Source of the DNA: an uncultured Eubacteriales bacterium
GTDB lineage: Bacteria > Bacillota > Clostridia > Oscillospirales > Acutalibacteraceae
Reading direction: 5' to 3'
Assembly: GCA_949422855.1 (NCBI GenBank)
Contig: CASPLG010000001.1
Location: 1 to 64,000, forward strand
DNA length: 64,000 bases
Every line of letters starts with the position of its first letter. Within the stretch, counting starts at the first letter, position 1. Below the pieces are notes generated by a model, which was not told the DNA's origin, ran no database searches, and saw only the letters and a list, made by a program, of their open reading frames with translations. Of the stretch, positions 18,451 to 27,231 are shown piece by piece. Both the position numbers and the translations under genes were made by a program.

Positions 18451-18487
18451 GCACCTAGAACTTTTGAGTTTCAGGTGCCGATTTTTT
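18451..18487 (+). terminator. Terminator after spoVM
   Basis: GCACCTAGAAC-loop-GTTTCAGGTGC stem (one mismatch) followed by CGATTTTTT. It closes the 18090-18345 unit. Confidence 0.75.
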
Positions 18488-18570
18488 GCTTCTTATGGTA
18501 ACGCAAAATCTAATAATAGCCCGCTCTATTATAGGCTAGTTAAAACTTATTATCAAAATCACTCGACATT

Positions 18571-18800
18571 ATCTGTATATTATTTATATAACGCACCTAG
18601 CAATTGTATATAAAAAGTCTTATTTAAATTTTGCAGAGTGCAGCAAGGAGCAATGGCAGGGCAGTGGACGTGCTCCAGAGAGCCTAGGTAAACAAACGGA
18701 GGCTATTTGCGTCACTAGTGAGGCAGCTCAATAAAAATATATTAAGTTTATAAAAAGCAGAAGCCGTCAAACTTTTCTAAGCGACGTCTTTTTTAGTGAA
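18571..18800 (+). ncRNA. Candidate structured RNA between spoVM and the macrodomain gene
   Basis: A possible promoter (TCGACA at about 18562-18567, 18 bases, TATAAC) precedes a gene-free stretch that is richer in G and C than its surroundings (about 18636-18735). It contains paired segments: GGAGC with GCTCC, AGCCT with AGGCT, and the palindrome TCACTAGTGA. A hairpin with seven near-perfect base pairs (AGCCGTC/GACGTCT) followed by TTTTTT ends it near 18798. I do not recognise a known RNA class (it is not a T-box, SRP or tmRNA pattern). The call rests on structure alone. Confidence 0.35.
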
Positions 18801-18816
18801 TTCTATTAAATAATTG

Positions 18817-18845
18817 TTGACTAATTTAATTAAAAATGGTATAAT
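18817..18845 (+). promoter_or_regulatory. Promoter of the macrodomain-like gene
   Basis: TTGACT (18817-18822), exactly 17 bases, TATAAT (18840-18845). The gene starts 66 bases later at a GTG behind a GGGGGGA site. Confidence 0.85.
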
Positions 18846-18911
18846 ATTAATACAAAGTATTTTCAGTGCGGTTTGAATCGTTTGAGGCCAACATAATAGG
18901 GGGGATTTTTT

Positions 18912-20246
18912 GTGGATGGATCCGGTATGGCAAAAGGTACACTTGTAATTGTGGGAGCTGCTGTGTTGGCTGCTTCAATTTATTCTTGGTTTTCAGGCGA
19001 AATCAAGGCTGGTTCGGTTGCAACCGGCGCCGGGAGTAGTGCAAACTCTGATCAGGGGTTTGATTTTAAATTCTCTCCAAATAAGTCATTTTGTAGTGTT
19101 AGGGACTTTGTCATACAAGCTGAGGTCTCTCAAGCTCAGGAAAAAGCTTTCGAGATAACGGCTCCAATTGTAAGAAATTTAAACCGTTTTGAAGCCGTCA
19201 GGCGGTCGTCCTCCTACCGTTATAGAGAGCCTGAACCTAAACCGACCATTGTAGAACGAATTTTAGATCAGGGGGTTAGGGAAGGGGATTTGCCTGTACC
19301 CGACTTTACCATAAAAGATGTACGTATGGCAAAGAATAACACTGATCCTCAGTGTAACGCCAAAGATGCAGAGTTTGTTTATTATCGATGGAATGATGGG
19401 AGCAAGCCTAAGGGGATGAGGGGTTTGGATGTTTCATTTCTTTATGACCAACCTGAAGCCGAGGATGGATGCTTTGTAAATTTAGCCAGCCAATTTAACG
19501 CTCTTGAGTCTATGACTAGCGACAAAAGTGCCGTGGTATTGTGGCTGGGTGATTATACCCAGGGTCCGCAGTGCGCCTTGCAGTCGATTGCGGGAAGCAA
19601 ACACAGAGAATCTGCCGATAAGCAAGGAAAGCTTCCGGATGCAATTAAGGATATTTTGGATGCTTGTTTAATTGGCGGTAAGCCGATAACTGAGAAGTAT
19701 AAGGATCTTTACCACAATGGCTATTTGCAATTGCTTGAGATTACCGATAAAAAAGATATGAGAGAGTTCTTGTCGTTCTTGGATCATAGAATCGATGATA
19801 TGAAAGTGCTTATGCAGTGGGTGAGATGTGAAGGGTCAGGGAAAACACAGCTACAGTTCTTTACGGCAGCGCCCGCGTTTGTGTCCGGATACTACGACGG
19901 GATGTGGGATAAAACTGACGAAATGACCGAACTTAGAAAAAGAGCCTGTGTAAAATTGGTTGAAGCTCAATATAGGGCTATGGCTCAGATGGCGTGTATT
20001 CGTGCGGATGAAACCGGCAAAAATGTGAAAATGCACGTTTCTATGGTAGGCTGCGGTGCTTTTAATAATCCTAGGGAAACGATAGTACCCGCTTTGAAAG
20101 CGATGAGAGACGAGCTTAGAGGGCATGATGTTACAGTGTTTTTGCATAGTTTTGGCAGAGACGTAGATATATGGGATAGTGCTGTAAACGAGTTAGGAAT
20201 TAAAGCTGTTCCTCTGGAAAGATGGAGGGAAAGCCACAATAGTTAG
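18912..20246 (+). CDS. Membrane-anchored macrodomain-like protein
   Basis: 444 residues from a GTG with GGGGGGA 7 bases upstream. One N-terminal membrane segment (about 9-27) is followed by a Gly/Ser linker. The large domain holds FVNLASQFNALES (about 188-200), WLGDYTQGPQCALQSIAG (about 211-228) and VSMVGCGAFNNPRETIVPAL (about 377-395). The last resembles the phosphate-binding 'GCGAFGN' loop of macrodomain/PARG-like ADP-ribose hydrolases, and the SQFN...TQGP pair is a pattern I associate with a macrodomain-related family. Several Cys residues are present. It stands alone between its own promoter and a strong terminator. ADP-ribose binding or hydrolysis is an inference; substrate and side of the membrane are unknown. 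Confidence 0.65.
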   Translation: MDGSGMAKGTLVIVGAAVLAASIYSWFSGEIKAGSVATGAGSSANSDQGFDFKFSPNKSFCSVRDFVIQAEVSQAQEKAFEITAPIVRNLNRFEAVRRSSSYRYREPEPKPTIVERILDQGVREGDLPVPDFTIKDVRMAKNNTDPQCNAKDAEFVYYRWNDGSKPKGMRGLDVSFLYDQPEAEDGCFVNLASQFNALESMTSDKSAVVLWLGDYTQGPQCALQSIAGSKHRESADKQGKLPDAIKDILDACLIGGKPITEKYKDLYHNGYLQLLEITDKKDMREFLSFLDHRIDDMKVLMQWVRCEGSGKTQLQFFTAAPAFVSGYYDGMWDKTDEMTELRKRACVKLVEAQYRAMAQMACIRADETGKNVKMHVSMVGCGAFNNPRETIVPALKAMRDELRGHDVTVFLHSFGRDVDIWDSAVNELGIKAVPLERWRESHNS

Positions 20247-20350
20247 ACCACCCCGGGGCTGATTTTGTCTTAGAAGCAAGGGAAGGTTTAAATGATGTAT
20301 TAAATGTAAGAATGTAAGTATAACGTATACCTATTTGTTTTAAAATATGC

Positions 20351-20380
20351 GACCACCTCTATGCGAGGTGGTCTAGCTAT
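20351..20380. terminator. Bidirectional terminator
   Basis: Perfect 9-base stem GACCACCTC/GAGGTGGTC (20351-20359, 20365-20373) with loop TATGC. It is followed by TAGCTATTTTTG on the plus strand and GCATATTTTAAA on the minus strand, between two convergent genes. Confidence 0.85.
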
Positions 20381-20400
20381 TTTTGTGTGGGAATTAAACC

Positions 20401-20529
20401 TTAATTGCAGCCACAACCGCAGTCTCTGTCTCTGGCATCTCCACCACAGCCACCGCAGCAGCACAAGATGAGTATAAGTATGATTACCCAGCTGCAATTA
20501 TTTCCACCAAAAAATCCGTTGTTACACAT
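20401..20529 (-). CDS. Cys-rich small membrane peptide of clostridial type
   Basis: 42 residues, ATG at 20529 with AAAGGAGG 9 bases upstream. MCNNGFFGGNNCSW is followed by a hydrophobic helix (VIILILIL) and a cluster of cysteines (CCCGGCGG, then CGCGC near the end), ten Cys in all. Short proteins with this N terminus, one membrane helix and a Cys/Gly tail recur in Clostridia, often in spore formers, without an assigned function. The hydrophobic helix followed by clustered Cys suggests a membrane anchor with a metal-binding or cross-linked tail. It converges on the macrodomain gene. Confidence 0.72.
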   Translation of the reverse strand: MCNNGFFGGNNCSWVIILILILCCCGGCGGDARDRDCGCGCN

Positions 20530-20736
20530 ATAAGTTATTCCTCCTTTAAAGTTCTCAATAATATACTATTCCAATAGCAATATACTGTTACAGAAATTAA
20601 GAGAAATTTTTATATGTCTAACTAGAGCCGTATGAAAAATAGAATAAATTGTCTATTTTAACCAGAGCATAGAAGAAGCTAGGTGAATAAAAGCAAGATA
20701 TGAAAGCTTCGCTACTGTTTAGGGTGCTATCTTAAA

Positions 20737-21996
20737 TTATTTTAAATGCGAATAATTATATATATTGTATATGCGCTCTAGCAGTAGATTTATCCTTTTT
20801 AGGGAATCAGACTTATTAAATATTTCGCAAGAAGACTTCATTGATTTTAACTTTTCAGAATTTTTCAAGAGATTTTTTATAGAGTCAGCCCCCTTTTCTA
20901 GCCTTATTGCCATATTATTACTCACAAGAAAATCTGCATTTTCTTTTTCTTGTCCAGGTATTGCATCAAATATCGCCATGGGAAGGTTGCAAGCCAATGC
21001 CTCTGTAATCGTTAGCCCCCCCGGTTTAGTTATTATCAGATCGGCAGTCTGCATATATTTGTCCACTTCTTTTGTAAAATACAAAATCCTCGTATTTCTT
21101 TTATGAAAGTCTATGTATTGGTTAGTTTTGTGCTGGATATTTCGATTTTTTTGCACCCTGATAAGCTTGAATGTTTTAGATTTAAGCCGTGACATATAGT
21201 TACGCAATAATTTATGTCCAGACACTTTTCCTCTCTTTGTCACCGACGTACTGGCAGCCTCTTCTATGGAATTATAAAGTTCTTCATTTCGGCCGGTTAT
21301 AACTATAATTTGAAAATACATTGATATTTCCAATACATCTTGGTATATTGATAAGATATTTTTAACCCCAAAACTTCCTGCCATAATAAGTATTGTAGGT
21401 AATTTAGGATTTAACCCCATCTCTTTTAATACTATTTCCTTATCCTTTTTTGTGTAAAACGCCCCATCAATAGGTATTCCATAGGGATAAACCTTCCAAT
21501 ACGGAACGCCCATATCATACATGCTTTTTATCATATCATCATTAGCAACAACATATGCATCTACATTTTCACTAATCCATGTCCTATGAGGTGCATAATC
21601 AGTCATTATGCAAACTACCGGAGTGTTGATTCTGTTTATACCCCTTAGCCGTGATGCCATTTCTGTTGAAAATGGGTGCGTTGTTACTATAATATCAGGA
21701 TTGTATTCATCAATAAGTGGAGCCAATTTCTTACTTATAAAATTATTTACGTTCGCAATGGCTTGCATAATAGATTTTTTATTTGCACTGTCATATAAAA
21801 CTTTATATAAACCGGGTTTTTTCTTTGCCAAGTATTCATATCCTTCTGTTATCGTCTTATTCAGAATAGGATTTATATACTCCAGCGTGTCTAGAACAAT
21901 AACTTCATTTGCAAGACTCTCCAAGTAATCCTTTATGGCATTAGCCGCCCGCATATGTCCGCCGCCCGTCGTTGCGGACAGGATCATAATTTTCAC
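20737..21996 (-). CDS. MGDG synthase / UgtP-type diacylglycerol glucosyltransferase
   Basis: 419 residues. The N terminus MKIMILSATTGGGHMRAANA is the acceptor-side motif of the MGDG synthase/UgtP/MurG-like fold. The C-terminal GT28 half has LIITKPGGLTITEALACNLP and IPGQEKENADFLV, which bind the nucleotide sugar. These peripheral membrane enzymes add glucose (or galactose) to diacylglycerol, making glycolipids and lipoteichoic acid anchors. An unusually basic segment (GKVSGHKLLRNYMSRLKSKT...RVQKNRNIQHK) sits between the two halves. The start is GTG behind GGGGGGA. Exact sugar and acceptor cannot be told. Confidence 0.88.
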   Translation of the reverse strand: MKIMILSATTGGGHMRAANAIKDYLESLANEVIVLDTLEYINPILNKTITEGYEYLAKKKPGLYKVLYDSANKKSIMQAIANVNNFISKKLAPLIDEYNPDIIVTTHPFSTEMASRLRGINRINTPVVCIMTDYAPHRTWISENVDAYVVANDDMIKSMYDMGVPYWKVYPYGIPIDGAFYTKKDKEIVLKEMGLNPKLPTILIMAGSFGVKNILSIYQDVLEISMYFQIIVITGRNEELYNSIEEAASTSVTKRGKVSGHKLLRNYMSRLKSKTFKLIRVQKNRNIQHKTNQYIDFHKRNTRILYFTKEVDKYMQTADLIITKPGGLTITEALACNLPMAIFDAIPGQEKENADFLVSNNMAIRLEKGADSIKNLLKNSEKLKSMKSSCEIFNKSDSLKRINLLLERIYNIYNYSHLK

Positions 21997-22021
21997 AAAA
22001 TTCCCCCCTGCTCAATATACC

Positions 22022-22059
22022 AAAAAATTCCTGTATACATCATAGATACAAGAATTTTA
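22022..22059 (-). terminator. Terminator after the fmt-peptidase operon
   Basis: Minus-strand 12-base stem AAATTCTTGTAT/ATACAGGAATTT with a 9-base loop, followed by TTTTGG. It separates the Zn-peptidase gene from the glycosyltransferase gene. Confidence 0.75.
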
Positions 22060-22135
22060 CACATTTATTATGTTAAAAGCAAGGGTTTTTGAATATAAAC
22101 CTCTGCCAAAAAGCATTAAATATAAAGTTTAGCTT

Positions 22136-22834
22136 CTAGTCACGCCTTCTCGTCATAAGCAAAAGTCTCGCAAGTGAAAGCAGTGCCGTAAATGCCGCCG
22201 CAACATAAGTAAGTGCAGCTGCACTCAATACCTCTCTTGCCTCATCCAGCTCCTGCGAGTGAAGAATTCCCGTACTTTCAAGGGACTTAAGCGCCCTCTT
22301 GCTCGCATCAAATTCAACCGGGAGTGTAACTAATTGAAACAAAACCGCCATACTAAATAAAATTATTCCTAAATTCACTATAAAGTTATACTGAACAGGC
22401 AGCAAGAGCCCTATAAATACTAAAGGCATAGAAAGCATCGAACCAAACTGCGATATCGGAACCAGTGCCTGCCGGATTTTTATTGGAAAATAACCTCGTG
22501 CATGTTGAACTGCATGTCCTGCCTCATGCGCAGCGACGCCTACTGCCGAAATTGAGGACTTATCGTACACAACATCCGACAGACTTATGCTATTGTCCCT
22601 TGGGTCAAAGTGGTCATTTAGGTTTCCCCTTATTCTACCAACACTAACTCCCGTTACATTGTTTTGCCTTAAAACCTCCAACGCAGCATCTTTACCTGTA
22701 ACGCCCCGCATGCAGCGAACTTTAGAATATTTTTTAAACGTATGCTGAACCTTGAAATGAGCATACATCGAAACGGCCATTGTTATAAACATATAAATAA
22801 AGTAGTTTAAATCGTAATAATAAAATCCATACAT
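22136..22834 (-). CDS. Zinc metallopeptidase, YugP-like (Zn_peptidase_2)
   Basis: 232 residues. The zinc motif is AAHEAGHAVQHARGYFP (HExxH, about 100-104), flanked by membrane helices at the N terminus (about 8-25) and three more after the motif. The preceding segment GRIRGNLNDHFDPRDNSISL is characteristic of the family. These membrane peptidases are common in Firmicutes; the substrate is not known. The gene lies 7 bases after fmt, a frequent neighbour, so it belongs to the priA-def-fmt operon. Confidence 0.92.
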   Translation of the reverse strand: MYGFYYYDLNYFIYMFITMAVSMYAHFKVQHTFKKYSKVRCMRGVTGKDAALEVLRQNNVTGVSVGRIRGNLNDHFDPRDNSISLSDVVYDKSSISAVGVAAHEAGHAVQHARGYFPIKIRQALVPISQFGSMLSMPLVFIGLLLPVQYNFIVNLGIILFSMAVLFQLVTLPVEFDASKRALKSLESTGILHSQELDEAREVLSAAALTYVAAAFTALLSLARLLLMTRRRD

Positions 22835-22841
22835 AGCTAAT

Positions 22842-23777
22842 CTACACCCCCAAAATCATTCCTGTCTGAACTTTTGTGCCTCTTATAAAATCTGCAGCGG
22901 GCATTCTTTTCTTGCCTTCCATTTGTACTTCGGTAAGCTCCAGTGATGTACCATCTGCACACGCCACAATAAAAGGATTTATGCTCAACACCTCCCCTGC
23001 AGTCCCTCCTTTGTACTCAGATACCTTTGACCTATATATTTTTAAGGTCTTCCCCGCAATATCAGTGTATGCCACAGGCCACGGGTTTAATCCCCTAACT
23101 AAGTTATTAATCTGCAAAGATGTCTTCTTATTAAAATCTATCCTTGCCTCAGACTTAGTCAAAATTGCAGCATATGACGGTTTAATATTTGTCGCACTTT
23201 GTTTTATGGGATTAATCTCACCGCTTTCCAATTTATCCAAGGTTTCTATGAGTAAATCCGCTCCTATTTTCGACATTCTTTCAAAAAGTTCTCCTGAAGT
23301 CTCATTCTCTCCTATTTTTGTAGCCGTCTGCAACAAAATATCTCCCGTATCAAGCCCTTCATCCATAAGCATTGTGGTTATTCCGGTTTTCTTCTCTCCA
23401 TCCATTATGCTTCGCTGTATTGGTGCCGCCCCACGATACTTAGGGAGCAGGGAACCATGTACGTTTATACAACCCATTTTTGGTATTTCTAGCACAGCCT
23501 TTGGCAGAATTTTACCATAAGCAACCACAACTATCACATCCGGAGTCAGCTCTTTGATAATATCGGCGACATCCTCAGATCTCAAATTTTTGGGCTGATA
23601 TACCGGAATATTATTTTGCTGAGCCGTGACCTTAACTTCAGGGGGAGTTAAAATTTGCCTTCTGCCAACCGGTTTATCCGATTGAGTAAACACCGCACAA
23701 ATTTCATGCCCCTTTTCAACTAACTTCCTAAGCGAAACGGCTGCAAATTCCGGAGTTCCCATAAAAACAATACGCAA
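22842..23777 (-). CDS. fmt: Methionyl-tRNA formyltransferase
   Basis: 311 residues, full length. It formylates the initiator Met-tRNA using 10-formyl-THF. Motifs in order are MRIVFMGTPEFAAVSL, the catalytic INVHGSLLPKYRGAAPIQ (the family SLLPxYRG) and MDEGLDTGDILL; the C-terminal anticodon-binding domain includes NLVRGLNPWPVAYT. It sits 6 bases downstream of the degenerate deformylase and one gene after the active one, the usual def-fmt context. Confidence 0.97.
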   Translation of the reverse strand: MRIVFMGTPEFAAVSLRKLVEKGHEICAVFTQSDKPVGRRQILTPPEVKVTAQQNNIPVYQPKNLRSEDVADIIKELTPDVIVVVAYGKILPKAVLEIPKMGCINVHGSLLPKYRGAAPIQRSIMDGEKKTGITTMLMDEGLDTGDILLQTATKIGENETSGELFERMSKIGADLLIETLDKLESGEINPIKQSATNIKPSYAAILTKSEARIDFNKKTSLQINNLVRGLNPWPVAYTDIAGKTLKIYRSKVSEYKGGTAGEVLSINPFIVACADGTSLELTEVQMEGKKRMPAADFIRGTKVQTGMILGV

Positions 23778-23783
23778 GATAGA

Positions 23784-24254
23784 TCATCCCCTATTAAATT
23801 TTATCTTCTCCGCACGAGAAACCGCCACAGTCTTAAAAAATATACCATTTACCTGGTCTATCTCATGACACAAAGTCCTGGCTTTAAGTCCTTTTGCATT
23901 AACCTGAATAATATTTCCATTTCTATCCTGCCCTTTTACCTTAACTATCTCCGGTCTTAATGTAATAAAAACCTCCCCGGGACAAGACACACTCCCTTCC
24001 CAACCCTGCTGAGAACCAATTTCATCTACAATTTCGGGATTAACAAGTTCGATAAGCCCATCTCCTATATCCACAGAAATAATTCTCTTCATGATTCCAA
24101 TATGAGGTCCTGCCAATCCTATGGCTTTAATTTTATACATAGTCTCAGTCAGATCATCGAGCAAAGTATGCAGCTTTGAATCAAAGTCTGTAACCATCCT
24201 GCATTTTTTCGACAATATGGGCTCTCCCTCACGTGATATACTCCTTACTGCCAA
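23784..24254 (-). CDS. Degenerate peptide deformylase paralog lacking metal ligands
   Basis: 156 residues, collinear with the active deformylase directly upstream (24356-24835); the two align with no gap through all three motifs. Motif 1 reads GLAGPHIG (His51 where the active enzyme has Gln51), motif 2 reads EGSVSCPG (Ser88 for the metal-binding Cys88) and motif 3 reads CHEIDQVNG (Gln134 for the metal-binding His134). The general base Glu131 and first His130 remain. The frame is intact, the TTG start has a GAGGTGA site 11 bases upstream, and the fold-determining sequence is kept. So this is probably an expressed, catalytically inactive protein, perhaps a regulator or binding protein, rather than a pseudogene. 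Confidence 0.9.
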   Translation of the reverse strand: MAVRSISREGEPILSKKCRMVTDFDSKLHTLLDDLTETMYKIKAIGLAGPHIGIMKRIISVDIGDGLIELVNPEIVDEIGSQQGWEGSVSCPGEVFITLRPEIVKVKGQDRNGNIIQVNAKGLKARTLCHEIDQVNGIFFKTVAVSRAEKIKFNRG

Positions 24255-24355
24255 CGTGAAAACTCACCTCTTTTATCGAAGTCACTTTCCATATCCTAAA
24301 AAATCATTTATTATCTAAAAATGCTCATAATTTTATGCCAAATACCCACAATCAG

Positions 24356-24835
24356 TCATTTAAAACTCTCTTTCAGTACCAATTCACCCTTCGCAATGGA
24401 AACAGCCCTCTCCAAAAATGATATCCCATCCAAATGGTCAATTTCATGACAAAACGCTTGTGCTTTTAAATCTTTACCCGCTATGTCAAATTTATTTCCG
24501 TCCCTGTCAAATGCTGTAACTTTAACGATTCTCGGTCTAATAGTAACCGCACTCTTACCCGGATACGACAAACATCCCTCTGATTCTTTCCTCTCTCCCT
24601 CATGTTCAACAATAACCGGATTAATAAGTTCTATAAGCCCATCTCCAACGTCCACAATAGCAACCCTTTTCAAGAATCCTACCTGAGGAGCCGCAAGTCC
24701 TACGCCCTTTGCATGATACATAGTTTCAGCCATATCATCCAGAAGCTCATGCAGCCTTAAATCAAATTTTGTAACCTCCCGACATTTTTTAGTGAGTATC
24801 GGATCCCCCTCTAAAACTATAGTTCTAAGTGCCAT
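24356..24835 (-). CDS. def: Peptide deformylase
   Basis: 159 residues. It removes the formyl group from nascent proteins. All three motifs are intact: GVGLAAPQVG (Gln51), EGCLSYPG (Cys88) and CHEIDHLDG (His130, Glu131, His134), which hold the Fe/Zn ion. The ATG at 24835 is chosen for AAAGGAG 9 bases upstream; a start 9 codons earlier would overlap the end of priA. It sits between priA and the degenerate paralog. Confidence 0.95.
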   Translation of the reverse strand: MALRTIVLEGDPILTKKCREVTKFDLRLHELLDDMAETMYHAKGVGLAAPQVGFLKRVAIVDVGDGLIELINPVIVEHEGERKESEGCLSYPGKSAVTIRPRIVKVTAFDRDGNKFDIAGKDLKAQAFCHEIDHLDGISFLERAVSIAKGELVLKESFK

Positions 24836-24855
24836 AAAAATTATCTCCTTTCTAT

Positions 24856-27231
24856 TCACCAAATGAACATTGGATTCACATCAATAAAAATATCAACCTG
24901 TTTGGAATTAGCTCTCCTCTCGTATAATAACATAATTTCAGACATCATTCCACGAAAATCTTTACTATTTTTAAACTTTATAAGTATTCTATAACGATAA
25001 TTGCCGCAAACTTTATCAACATTTGCTGGACACGGTCTGAAAATCCTCAGCGGTATGTTCTTATATTTGCTCGACGCTATATCTTTTAATTTATTAAAAA
25101 ATTCATTGCTTACCAGTTTGGTATTTTTTTCTTCTTTCCCCTTAAATCCTACATAACATAAATCTGAAAAAGGCGGATAGAGCATTGCCTTCCTAATCTT
25201 AATTTCCTCGCTATAAAAGCTTTCATAATCCTGTGCCGCTGCCAAATCTATTATCGTATTCTCCGGAGTATATGTCTGAATCACAGACTTGCCTCTAGCT
25301 TGTCCCCGTCCTGATCGTCCCGATACCTGTGTAATTAACGAAAATGTACGCTCGTAGCTTCTAAAGTCATCACTGTAAAGAGATTGATCGGCCATCAAAA
25401 CCCCCACAACCGTAACATTAGGAAAATTAAGTCCTTTTGCTACCATCTGTGTACCTATCATTATATCATATTTTCCCTCAGAAAAATCCCTAAACATTTT
25501 TTCATGCGAATCTATTTCATCCACACTATCAGCATCTACTCTAAGTATTTTTGCATCCGGGATAAGTTCTTCTAACTGAAACTGTGCCCTTTGTGTCCCT
25601 ATCCCTTCATAACTTATATTCTCTCCGTGACACTTTGGGCATTTTTGCAGAAAATCCATAGAGTGCCCACAGTAATGACACATTAGCCTGTTATTCGCAC
25701 GGTGATAATTCATCGTAATATTACAGTTCGGACAAATAACAGGTTCCCTACAGCTCCTGCACCTGACAAAAGTATTGTATCCTCTTCTGTTTAGAAGTAA
25801 AATAGCCTGTTTTCCCGCCTTTTTCTCCTCTTTTATAACTTCAATTAGCCTCTCGCTAAATGGAGTAGGGTTTCCTTTGACAAGCTCATCGTTCATATCT
25901 ACAGTCTCTGTAACCGGAAGCACTGCATTTCCATACCTTTTATCAAGCTTATGAAGTGAATATTTCCCCACCTTAGCACAAAAATAACTTTCTATTGACG
26001 GGGTCGCAGAAGCCAGCAGCAGCATACATTTATTATATTTACACCTCTGCACTGCAATATCTCTCGCATGAAATCTGGGGGATGCCTCAGATTTATATGT
26101 AGATTCGTGTTCTTCATCCATGACAATAAGCCCTAAATCTTTAACCGGTGCAAAAACAGCTGTCCTAGTCCCTATAACGACCCTGGCAAAACCATTTTTA
26201 ACCCTATCCCACTCACTTAACCTTTCTTTATCAGGCAGTCCACTGTGAAGAATCGCAACCGTATCCCCATAATGCACTTTAAATAAGTCTACGAACTGGG
26301 ACGTCAGTGCAATCTCAGGCACCATAAATATCGCACTTTTACCCCTTTTCACAACGAAATCAATAATAGCAAGCATCACCATGGTTTTCCCGCTGCCCGT
26401 TATCCCATGCAGCAAAGATACATGTGGTTTATCCTCCACTATTAAGCTTTTAAGTTCTTGAAAAACAACTCTTTGGCTGTCACTCAGATTAATATTCTCT
26501 CTGCTCTTAATTGTTTCACAAATCTGGCTGCTCTTGGGCTCTTCCTTTTCACTACAAACCAGCACTTTTTTATTGATTAAATTGTTTACTACGTTTTTGG
26601 ATTCCCCCGTAAAATAACATATATCTTTTACAGTTGAAATCCCACGCTGCTTAATAAAATCAATCACTTTCCTCTGCTTAACCGTAAATCTAATGTCAAA
26701 ATTCACGGCAGGATTCAAGCGTATATACAATATAGACCTTCTGTATGCTATTTTCCTGGCTTTTTGCTCAATGTACAAGATACCTAAAATCTTAAGTCTC
26801 TCTATGAGGCTACCATAGTTTGAGGCTAAATTACTAAGAATTCTACCCTTTATTTGCCGTTTTTCATTTCTTATCCGAAGTGCCAAACTTTTCTCTTCCA
26901 GTGTTAAGCTGTTCTGTAAATTCATAAACCTAGACTCATTGAATCTCAACACCGCATCTGTTTTAATCCTAGAACTGAGCGGAACCATGGCTCTAATACC
27001 ATCAAACCATGTGCAATAGTAATTGTCTTTCATATACCTTGACAGACAAATCATTTCATCAGTTAAAGCCGGAACGGTGTCAGAGACCGTACATATTTCT
27101 TTAATACTCTCGTCAATTTCGTCTACAGTGCGGACAGCAAAAATCACTCCGACTCTCTGCGCATTAGATTTTCCGAACGGAACCACCACAAATACACCAA
27201 CGGAAACGCAACTCTCTAAATACTCAGGCAC
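24856..27231 (-). CDS. priA: Primosomal protein N' (PriA helicase)
   Basis: 791 residues from the GTG at 27231. Helicase core: LLHGITGSGKTMVM (Walker A), LIVMDEEHE (DEEH), then the zinc-binding cysteines CRSCREPVICPNCN and CHYCGHSM...CPKCH, and QVSGRSGRG. PriA reloads the replisome at stalled forks. The frame stays open upstream of this GTG for about 80 bases and encodes the conserved PriA N terminus (PVVIDAVIEKTKFGF, then FYSYSVPEYL). No ATG, GTG or TTG lies there. The real start is therefore probably a rare codon near 27300 (ACG behind AGAGAGG). Listed coordinates use the first canonical start. Confidence 0.94.
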   Translation of the reverse strand: MPEYLESCVSVGVFVVVPFGKSNAQRVGVIFAVRTVDEIDESIKEICTVSDTVPALTDEMICLSRYMKDNYYCTWFDGIRAMVPLSSRIKTDAVLRFNESRFMNLQNSLTLEEKSLALRIRNEKRQIKGRILSNLASNYGSLIERLKILGILYIEQKARKIAYRRSILYIRLNPAVNFDIRFTVKQRKVIDFIKQRGISTVKDICYFTGESKNVVNNLINKKVLVCSEKEEPKSSQICETIKSRENINLSDSQRVVFQELKSLIVEDKPHVSLLHGITGSGKTMVMLAIIDFVVKRGKSAIFMVPEIALTSQFVDLFKVHYGDTVAILHSGLPDKERLSEWDRVKNGFARVVIGTRTAVFAPVKDLGLIVMDEEHESTYKSEASPRFHARDIAVQRCKYNKCMLLLASATPSIESYFCAKVGKYSLHKLDKRYGNAVLPVTETVDMNDELVKGNPTPFSERLIEVIKEEKKAGKQAILLLNRRGYNTFVRCRSCREPVICPNCNITMNYHRANNRLMCHYCGHSMDFLQKCPKCHGENISYEGIGTQRAQFQLEELIPDAKILRVDADSVDEIDSHEKMFRDFSEGKYDIMIGTQMVAKGLNFPNVTVVGVLMADQSLYSDDFRSYERTFSLITQVSGRSGRGQARGKSVIQTYTPENTIIDLAAAQDYESFYSEEIKIRKAMLYPPFSDLCYVGFKGKEEKNTKLVSNEFFNKLKDIASSKYKNIPLRIFRPCPANVDKVCGNYRYRILIKFKNSKDFRGMMSEIMLLYERRANSKQVDIFIDVNPMFIW

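Noticed and set aside
22876..23520. 214-codon plus-strand frame
   Set aside because: Shadow of fmt with no ribosome-binding site or recognisable motif.
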